DNA of 26,146 bases from DATADF01 sp046263155. GTDB taxonomy: Bacteria; Actinomycetota; CADDZG01; WHSQ01. The stretch is taken from positions 1-26,146 of the forward strand of contig JBHELF010000018.1 of the NCBI GenBank assembly GCA_046263155.1. Reading direction: 5' to 3'. A program made the position numbers and the translations under genes. The notes below the pieces were generated by a model. That model was given only the letters and a program-made list of their open reading frames with translations. It searched no databases and had not been told where the DNA came from. Below are positions 22,574 to 26,146 of this stretch, one piece after another (positions within the stretch are counted from its first letter, which is position 1; the number at the start of each line of letters is the position of its first letter).

Positions 22574-22984
22574 CTAGGGCGACCAGTGCGGGTCGAGGCT
22601 CTTGCCATGACCCTGCGGGCACGTTCCGTAACCAGTCGTACTCACGTTCCAGTGGGTGTCGCAGTACGGAACCTTGCAGTCGCCACAGAACCCGAGGTCG
22701 TCGTAAACATCGAGGGTACGGAGGCTCTCGTAAGTGAGTGGTTCCTGCAGCGCTTCAACCCAGCGCACGGCCTTCTCCTCCGTCATCGGATCCCCGGCAA
22801 CGCCGTTGCTCCCCCCGATGCTCGAGAAGAGGAGCTGCCACCTGCTCGGGTCTCGATACTTCAGGAAAAGCTCCCGCCATCGAGGCTCCCACGTTTCGAA
22901 GTCTTGAGGGAATTCGTCAGGTTGGAGGATCTCGATCCGAGCTGATGGGCTATCGCAGATGGCGCACTTTGGTTCGATTAGCAC
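22574..22984 (-). CDS. Small zinc-binding hypothetical protein (C-terminal 'GHGKSLDPHW' family)
   Basis: A 136-aa protein with CAICDS near the N-terminus and a dense C-terminal cluster FCGDCKVPYCDTHWN, then GYGTCPQGHGKSLDPHW. The spacing CxxC-x4-C-xx-H followed by C-xxx-H suggests two zinc sites. The middle has a WVEALQEPLTYESLRTL helix. I recall related small proteins in actinobacteria, without a known role. The GTG start is 1 nt after the stop of ligase-tail copy B, so translation is probably coupled. The frame is intact, unlike several neighbours. Confidence 0.7.
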   Translation of the reverse strand: MLIEPKCAICDSPSARIEILQPDEFPQDFETWEPRWRELFLKYRDPSRWQLLFSSIGGSNGVAGDPMTEEKAVRWVEALQEPLTYESLRTLDVYDDLGFCGDCKVPYCDTHWNVSTTGYGTCPQGHGKSLDPHWSP

Positions 22985-22985
22985 C

Positions 22986-23138
22986 TCAGGCCACGGACAC
23001 GATTGTCGCGTGACGGAGACCGCCGGCTGGGCTCCACTCCAGATACTTCACTTCGCCAACGAGCGGTTCCCAGCCTTCCCATAGCCGGCCCGGTTCGCGG
23101 AACATAGGCAGCTCGGCGCGCGTCCGCTGAGGAACAGC
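22986..23138 (-). pseudogene. Second copy of the ligase-tail mini-gene (copy B), without a proper start
   Basis: The frame ends at TGA 22988-22986 and encodes QRTRAELPMFREPGRLWEGW, then LVGEVKYLEWSPAGGLRHA, nearly the same as copy A at 19833. Reading upstream it meets TGA at 23141-23139, with only an internal ATG (in LPMFREPG) as start. It is therefore broken, or shortened to about 40 codons. As in copy A, it ends immediately before a small accessory gene. Confidence 0.55.
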
Positions 23139-23275
23139 TCAACGGGCTCGCCGCCTGTTGCTTTCCGGCGCACGTTCTTCTTCTTGAACTTACTCACCTC
23201 ACAGCCCTTGCGGATCCGTCTGTTCGACGCCGCACCGTAGGCGGGCTGCTCCTTGCGTCAAGCGTGAGGTCCTGC

Positions 23276-23377
23276 GCGCTCATGAGTGCTCGACCCTGCT
23301 AAAGCAGCCGCTTGACGCCGTCGCTCATCGCCCGCCTCTGTCGACCCGCGTCAGACGGATCGAGTGCCGCAAGGCAC
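23276..23377 (+). promoter_or_regulatory. Leader of ssb copy 1 with three small conserved palindromes
   Basis: Three structures occur here and in the second copy. The first is a near-palindrome around CTCATGAG (23276-23289). The second is a hairpin CTGCT-AA-AGCAG (23296-23307), which in copy 2 becomes CTGC-TGC-GCAG. The third is a GNRA-type hairpin GTGCC-GCAA-GGCAC (23364-23377) directly before the AAAGGAGG ribosome site. The second keeps its pairing while the bases differ, which suggests it matters as RNA or as a binding site. Confidence 0.5.
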
Positions 23378-23391
23378 AAAGGAGGCGAGCA

Positions 23392-23744
23392 GTGAACGAG
23401 CAGAACTACGTCTCGCTGACGGGGCGGCTCACGGCCGATCCCGACGCGCGGCAAACACCATCTGGTGTCTCGGTGACCGAGTCTCGATCCCGGTAAATCG
23501 CCGGGTCAGAAACGGCGAGGGCCGGCTCGAGGACCGCCTCGACGGCTATTTTGGCTGCCAGACGTGGCGGGAAGAAGCCGAGATCGCGGCCAAGGTGCTG
23601 CGCAAGGGCACCGCGGTGCGGGTCATCGGCATCCTGCTGCAGAAGCGCTGGCAGGACGGCGAGGGCAACAGCCGCTCGCGGATTCTCGTCCAGGCCGACG
23701 AGGTCTACGTCCCGCTGGGGATAGCCAATTTGGCCGAGACCTAG
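23392..23744 (+). pseudogene. ssb-like OB-fold gene, copy 1, disrupted by a one-base deletion
   Basis: It starts GTG AAC GAG CAG with a good ribosome site and reads MNEQNYVSLTGRLTADPDAR. Just after VSVTE (about 23492) one base is missing compared with copy 2, so the frame hits TAA within a few codons. In the shifted frame the rest is intact (IPVNRRVRNGEGRLEDRLDG, CQTWREEAEIAAKVLRKGTA) and ends at the same TAG. The reading frame therefore decayed by a single event. No ATG lies in the second part that would rebuild the OB fold. Confidence 0.85.
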
Positions 23745-23758
23745 AACAGCGCCGTCAC

Positions 23759-23789
23759 AAGGCCCTCCCGAGATTCGGGAGGGCCTTTT
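23759..23789 (+). terminator. Rho-independent terminator after ssb copy 1
   Basis: A perfect 13-bp stem (AAGGCCCTCCCGA with TCGGGAGGGCCTT), a 3-nt loop and a short T run. It lies 15 bp after the ssb stop. It is near-symmetric and could also stop the minus-strand gene that ends at 23848. Confidence 0.9.
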
Positions 23790-23847
23790 CCGACAATGAG
23801 CAGCATGTTTGGGCCCTCAATCCGGTCACGGGGGATTTCGGCCGTCA

Positions 23848-24696
23848 TCACAGGTCGATAACGAACAAACGAGTGGTTGCGAGCTGATTGTCACCGAATG
23901 TTGCCCCCTGAAAATTCCAAGTCGTCGCCTTCAGCGCGTAGTCCGCGACGATGTCCGTTAACGCACGGGGGCAGACGACCGAGGGCTGCCGTGTTCCACC
24001 CAACAGCTGGGCGTAACCCAAGCCACGCCTCGCGGCGCTGAATCCCGCGCCTGAACAGGGTGGGCGTGCCTGGGCGATGCTGCCCGAGGTGCCACCCGGG
24101 GCAGTGGCTTGCAGGAACACCTCACCGCCGTTGTCGCCAGCGTAGACCCCAAGCTGCGCCACATCGCCACCGTCGACGTAACGGTAAAGAAATCGCGTGC
24201 GCATCAGCTTCCAGCCTTGGGCCCGTTCAAAGCTCACATTAAAGTCGGAGCCCTCAGCCGCGACGTAAAACCGATTAAGTGCCTCGGGGCCCCCGTCGTC
24301 CTGCAACTGGATCACCAATACGCCTACAAACGTCTTGAAGGACAACGCGCAGAAACCTAGGTCCTGGCAGGTGCTGAAGTCGTCACCGGAGGCGACAGCG
24401 TGTACGTCATCTCGGCGGCCGAAGGAGAAGAAGTTAACAGGAGCGATGTCCTCAACGACTTTCCCCTGCAACCGCGCAGCGGCTGCTCCTACGAAACCCC
24501 CGCGCTTGCCAGGCTCAACACCGATCCCAAATTGAAACGAGGACGGTCCATCTGTTGTTCGGATCAACATGAATTGCCTCCGTACCACACGGTCTGTTCC
24601 GCCAAGTGCGGAAGCGGGGAACAACCCGGCAAGTGCCACGACCCCGCATAGGGATATACGTCCCAGAGCCGTAATGGTCGGAGACCCGTGCGTCAT
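23848..24696 (-). CDS. Secreted protein of unknown function
   Basis: A 282-aa frame with an N-terminal signal peptide (h-region ISLCGVVALAGLFPASAL, about 14-31, likely cut near ALG-GTD). The mature part is rich in Gly, Phe and Asp, has four cysteines (TCQDLGFCAL, RPPCSG, VVCPRAL) that could form two disulfides, and no transmembrane helix. Blocks such as FYVAAEGSDFNVSFERAQGW and FLYRYVDGGDVAQLGVYAGD look beta-rich. I recognise no domain. Ribosome binding is weak (TAGGCG). It lies between the two ssb units, head-to-tail with another exported-protein gene. Confidence 0.65.
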   Translation of the reverse strand: MTHGSPTITALGRISLCGVVALAGLFPASALGGTDRVVRRQFMLIRTTDGPSSFQFGIGVEPGKRGGFVGAAAARLQGKVVEDIAPVNFFSFGRRDDVHAVASGDDFSTCQDLGFCALSFKTFVGVLVIQLQDDGGPEALNRFYVAAEGSDFNVSFERAQGWKLMRTRFLYRYVDGGDVAQLGVYAGDNGGEVFLQATAPGGTSGSIAQARPPCSGAGFSAARRGLGYAQLLGGTRQPSVVCPRALTDIVADYALKATTWNFQGATFGDNQLATTRLFVIDL

Positions 24697-24715
24697 TCGC
24701 CTACTGTCCGGGACG

Positions 24716-24756
24716 GGGACAGGAGGTCGCCCCGAGCGGGGCCGCCCTCCTGTCCC
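24716..24756. repeat. Long REP-like palindrome
   Basis: An 11-bp perfect inverted repeat GGGACAGGAGG / CCTCCTGTCCC encloses a second perfect palindrome GCCCCG-AG-CGGGGC, so the element folds as a two-tier hairpin. The motif CTCCTGTCCC appears again at 24778-24787, overlapping the stop codon of the next gene. It lies between two minus-strand genes. It has no T run, so it resembles a REP-type element more than a terminator. Confidence 0.7.
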
Positions 24757-24786
24757 GAATGAACCACGATCTGCTATCTCCTGTCC

Positions 24787-25230
24787 CTAGGAGCAGGCGC
24801 TAACGCTCCCGCCATCCGAAAAAACGGCGGACCCGCACCACTGCATTGCGAGAGTAGCGCCGAAAGGAACCGACACAGTTCCAACGGCCTCCCCATGCGG
24901 TCCCGGCAATCCACCTCCAACTGTTCCGTACGTTGTTCCCGTGTTCCTGTCGTAAAGCCTGCAGGTCAGCGCCGTACCCACGCCGATCGCCACATCGGTC
25001 GCGGCGGCATCGGCCTGTCCCTGTAAAACAAAGGTGACGGTCTGCAGGTTCGTTGTTGCTCCCGCAACCGCGGCACACGTGCCTGTAACGGTGTACGCGC
25101 CCTGCCTCCCGGTTCCTATCGCAACCGCGACAGGCGACGGGATGTCAGCGCTCGCCGGACCCGCCGATAGAATGAGCGTCGCAGTAATTGCACTAACCGC
25201 CCCGCTCAATCGAGCAAACCTTCTAATCAT
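24787..25230 (-). CDS. Small secreted protein
   Basis: A 147-aa protein with a clear Sec signal peptide: n-region MIRRFAR, hydrophobic stretch AVSAITATLILSAGPASA, cleavage likely after ASA before DIPSP. The mature domain is about 115 aa, rich in Ala, Gly, Thr and Val. It carries four cysteines (GTCAAV, LTCRLYD, QWCGSAV, SACS at the very end), consistent with a small disulfide-bonded beta sandwich. The ATG at 25230 has GGGAGG about 10 nt upstream. The frame is open further upstream, but the start at the signal peptide is clearly preferred. Function unknown. Confidence 0.75.
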   Translation of the reverse strand: MIRRFARLSGAVSAITATLILSAGPASADIPSPVAVAIGTGRQGAYTVTGTCAAVAGATTNLQTVTFVLQGQADAAATDVAIGVGTALTCRLYDRNTGTTYGTVGGGLPGPHGEAVGTVSVPFGATLAMQWCGSAVFSDGGSVSACS

Positions 25231-25561
25231 CGTGCTTACAACCTCCCTCTCGTCACAACTGATGCTCTCGTTAAGAAGCCCAGAAGGCGCGCGTTTGCCC
25301 TCCCTCCTTCCTTCAGCGGTGATGTGACCCCCTCTTGGGCACTCAACCGAATGTGTACCACATGTTATATCTTTTGTTACCTCGGCGTCGATGACCGTAG
25401 CTCCATGCGGCATCTTCTCGTCGCCGGGATGCTCGATCACACGGGACACAATGGGTCCAAGGTCTCGACTGGGCCGCCGCACTAGGCGATCTAGCGACGA
25501 GCCGCGTCCCCTCCGCCTGATCTCGTCTACGACCTCCGCGCCTTCCGAGATCCGTCCCAGC
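25231..25561. other. Gene-poor spacer between the secreted-protein gene and ssb copy 2
   Basis: No convincing gene. On the minus strand the frame of the secreted-protein gene is open back to 25596 and includes GRISEGAEVVDEIRRRGRGS, which recalls the end of cyclophilin-type isomerases. Without the rest of the fold this is weak. An A/T-richer patch near 25350-25380 (complement has AAAAGATATAACATG) may hold the promoter for the secreted-protein gene. Confidence 0.4.
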
Positions 25562-25610
25562 GACGCAGGACCGTAGGCAGCTGCTCCTTGCGTCAAGCGT
25601 GAGGTCCTGC

Positions 25611-25718
25611 GCGCTCATGAGTGCTCGACCCTGCTGCGCAGCCGCCTGACGCTGTCGCTTAAGCCCGCCTGTCTCGGTCCGCGTCAGACGGATCGAGTGC
25701 CGCAAGGCACAAAGGAGG
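25611..25718 (+). promoter_or_regulatory. Leader of ssb copy 2 with conserved hairpins and strong ribosome site
   Basis: The CTCATGAG palindrome (25611-25624), CTGC-TGC-GCAG (25631-25641) and GTGCC-GCAA-GGCAC (25697-25710) match the three elements in copy 1. AAAGGAGG (25711-25718) lies 6 nt before the GTG start, which fixes the start of ssb. Confidence 0.55.
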
Positions 25719-25724
25719 TGAGCA

Positions 25725-26078
25725 GTGAACGAGCAGAACTACGTGTCGCTGACGGGGCGGCTCACGGCCGACCCCGATGCTCGGCAGACACCCGCCGGGG
25801 TCGCGGTGACTGAGTTCGCCATCGCCGTCAACCGGCGCGTCCGGAACGGAGAGGGCCGATTCGAGGATCGCCTCGACGGCTACTTCGACTGCCAGACGTG
25901 GCGCGACGAGGCCGAGATCTCGGCCAAAGTGCTGCGTAAGGGCACGGCAGTGCGAGTCATCGGCATCCTGTTGCAGAAGCGTTGGCAGGACGGCGAGGGC
26001 AACCCCCGCTCGCGCATCGTCGTCCAGGCCGACGAGGTCTACGTTCCGCTGGGAATCGCGAACCTCGCCGAGACCTAG
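25725..26078 (+). CDS. ssb: Short single-stranded DNA-binding (SSB-like) protein
   Basis: A 117-aa OB-fold protein of the SSB family. The first strand reads NYVSLTGRLTADPDARQTPA, then TEFAIAVNRR, GYFDCQTWRDEAEISAKVLR (the SSB 'xCxxWxxxAExxxxxLxKG' region), and KGTAVRVIGILLQKRWQDGE. QADEVYVPLG is the last strand. It ends eight residues later with ANLAET; the flexible linker and acidic DDDIPF-type tip that recruits partner proteins are missing. This would be a minimal, possibly accessory SSB rather than the replication SSB. Start GTG behind a very strong ribosome site. It could act in recombination or plasmid/phage-like replication. Confidence 0.88.
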   Translation: MNEQNYVSLTGRLTADPDARQTPAGVAVTEFAIAVNRRVRNGEGRFEDRLDGYFDCQTWRDEAEISAKVLRKGTAVRVIGILLQKRWQDGEGNPRSRIVVQADEVYVPLGIANLAET

Positions 26079-26090
26079 ACGGGTCGCGCT

Positions 26091-26122
26091 AAAAGGCCCT
26101 CCGGACATCCGGAGGGCCTTTT
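26091..26122 (+). terminator. Rho-independent terminator after ssb copy 2
   Basis: A perfect 15-bp stem (AAAAGGCCCTCCGGA with TCCGGAGGGCCTTTT), a 2-nt nominal loop and a T run built into the right arm. It starts 12 bp after the ssb stop. Same architecture as the terminator at 23759, with compensating base changes in the upper stem. Confidence 0.92.
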
Positions 26123-26146
26123 CCTTGTTCATGCTCGCCTCTAGAG

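Larger units (their letters stand above)
23226..23789 (+). repeat. ssb unit, copy 1 (diverged duplicate of 25562-26122)
   Basis: About 560 bp are shared with the unit at 25562: leader, ssb coding region and terminator, in the same orientation about 2.33 kb apart. Similarity starts near GACGCCGCACCGTAGGC and continues with few indels to the terminator T run. Third-codon-position changes predominate in the coding part, so the duplication is not recent, or the copies came from different sources. Confidence 0.85.
25562..26122 (+). repeat. ssb unit, copy 2 (intact)
   Basis: Second copy of the leader-ssb-terminator unit that starts at 23226, same orientation. The similarity ends at the terminator on the right and near the conserved CTGCTCCTTGCGTCAAGCG leader on the left. 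Confidence 0.85.

Noticed and set aside
23048..23197. Small minus-strand frame starting GTG with MSKFKKKNVRRKATGG
   Set aside because: After about 23 codons it overlaps ligase-tail copy B in another frame and its end (ANRAGYGKAGNRSLAK) looks like an out-of-frame reading. It may be the true N-terminus of a frameshifted gene, but this cannot be shown.

Overview
The window reads as high-GC DNA from an actinobacterium (Actinomycetota), probably an uncultured lineage. The gene order rpsB-tsf-pyrH-frr-cdsA-dxr-rseP-ispG followed by rimP-nusA-infB-DUF503-rbfA-nrnA-truB, with a WhiG/FliA-type sigma factor just downstream of rpsB and dprA-comM close by, is an actinobacterial arrangement. GTG and TTG starts are common and most neighbours overlap by 1-8 bases. 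No 16S rRNA is present, so a finer placement is not possible from this window.

Region 1 (1-13609, all minus strand) is a core 'translation plus isoprenoid' block. From the upstream end it carries ribosomal protein S2, EF-Ts, UMP kinase, ribosome recycling factor, CDP-diglyceride synthase, DXP reductoisomerase, site-2 protease and IspG. After a probable terminator and leader it continues with RimP, NusA, IF-2, DUF503, RbfA, an NrnA-like DHH phosphatase and a TruB cut by the window edge. Every core frame is open. The one oddity is cdsA, which has no ordinary start codon upstream of its first membrane helix.

Region 2 (13777-19061) holds the sigma factor, a XerC/D-type recombinase, an opposite-strand GAF-PAS-PP2C (RsbU/SpoIIE-like) phosphatase, DprA, and the 3' part of comM. 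A 54-bp near-perfect inverted repeat built from 9-bp TGGTCCA units separates the convergent phosphatase and dprA genes.

Region 3 (19062 to the end) is accessory DNA of less uniform composition. It begins where comM loses its N-terminal half, beside a stretch with a tRNA-like 3' half. A tightly coupled minus-strand operon follows. In transcription order it is an unnamed 'LKPPM' protein, a DUF5677-like protein, a 62-aa mini-protein resembling the C-terminal tail of ATP-dependent DNA ligases, RNase HI, and a 32-codon ORF. Nearly every junction is a 4-nt or shorter overlap, but the first two genes carry single-base frameshifts and the second also has an early in-frame TAG. A second copy of the ligase-tail module sits just upstream of two zinc-ribbon-like genes. 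The last 3 kb has two diverged copies (about 560 bp) of an ssb unit (leader hairpins, ssb, terminator). They flank two secreted-protein genes; the first ssb copy is frameshifted and the second is intact but lacks the acidic tail of normal SSB.

The roughly 18 kb of core genes contains no frameshift, whereas about 4 kb of accessory DNA contains at least four disabling changes. I therefore read the damage as real decay of a mobile or defence-like island rather than sequencing error. The best candidate for something undescribed is the coupled LKPPM / DUF5677 / ligase-tail / RNase HI operon.
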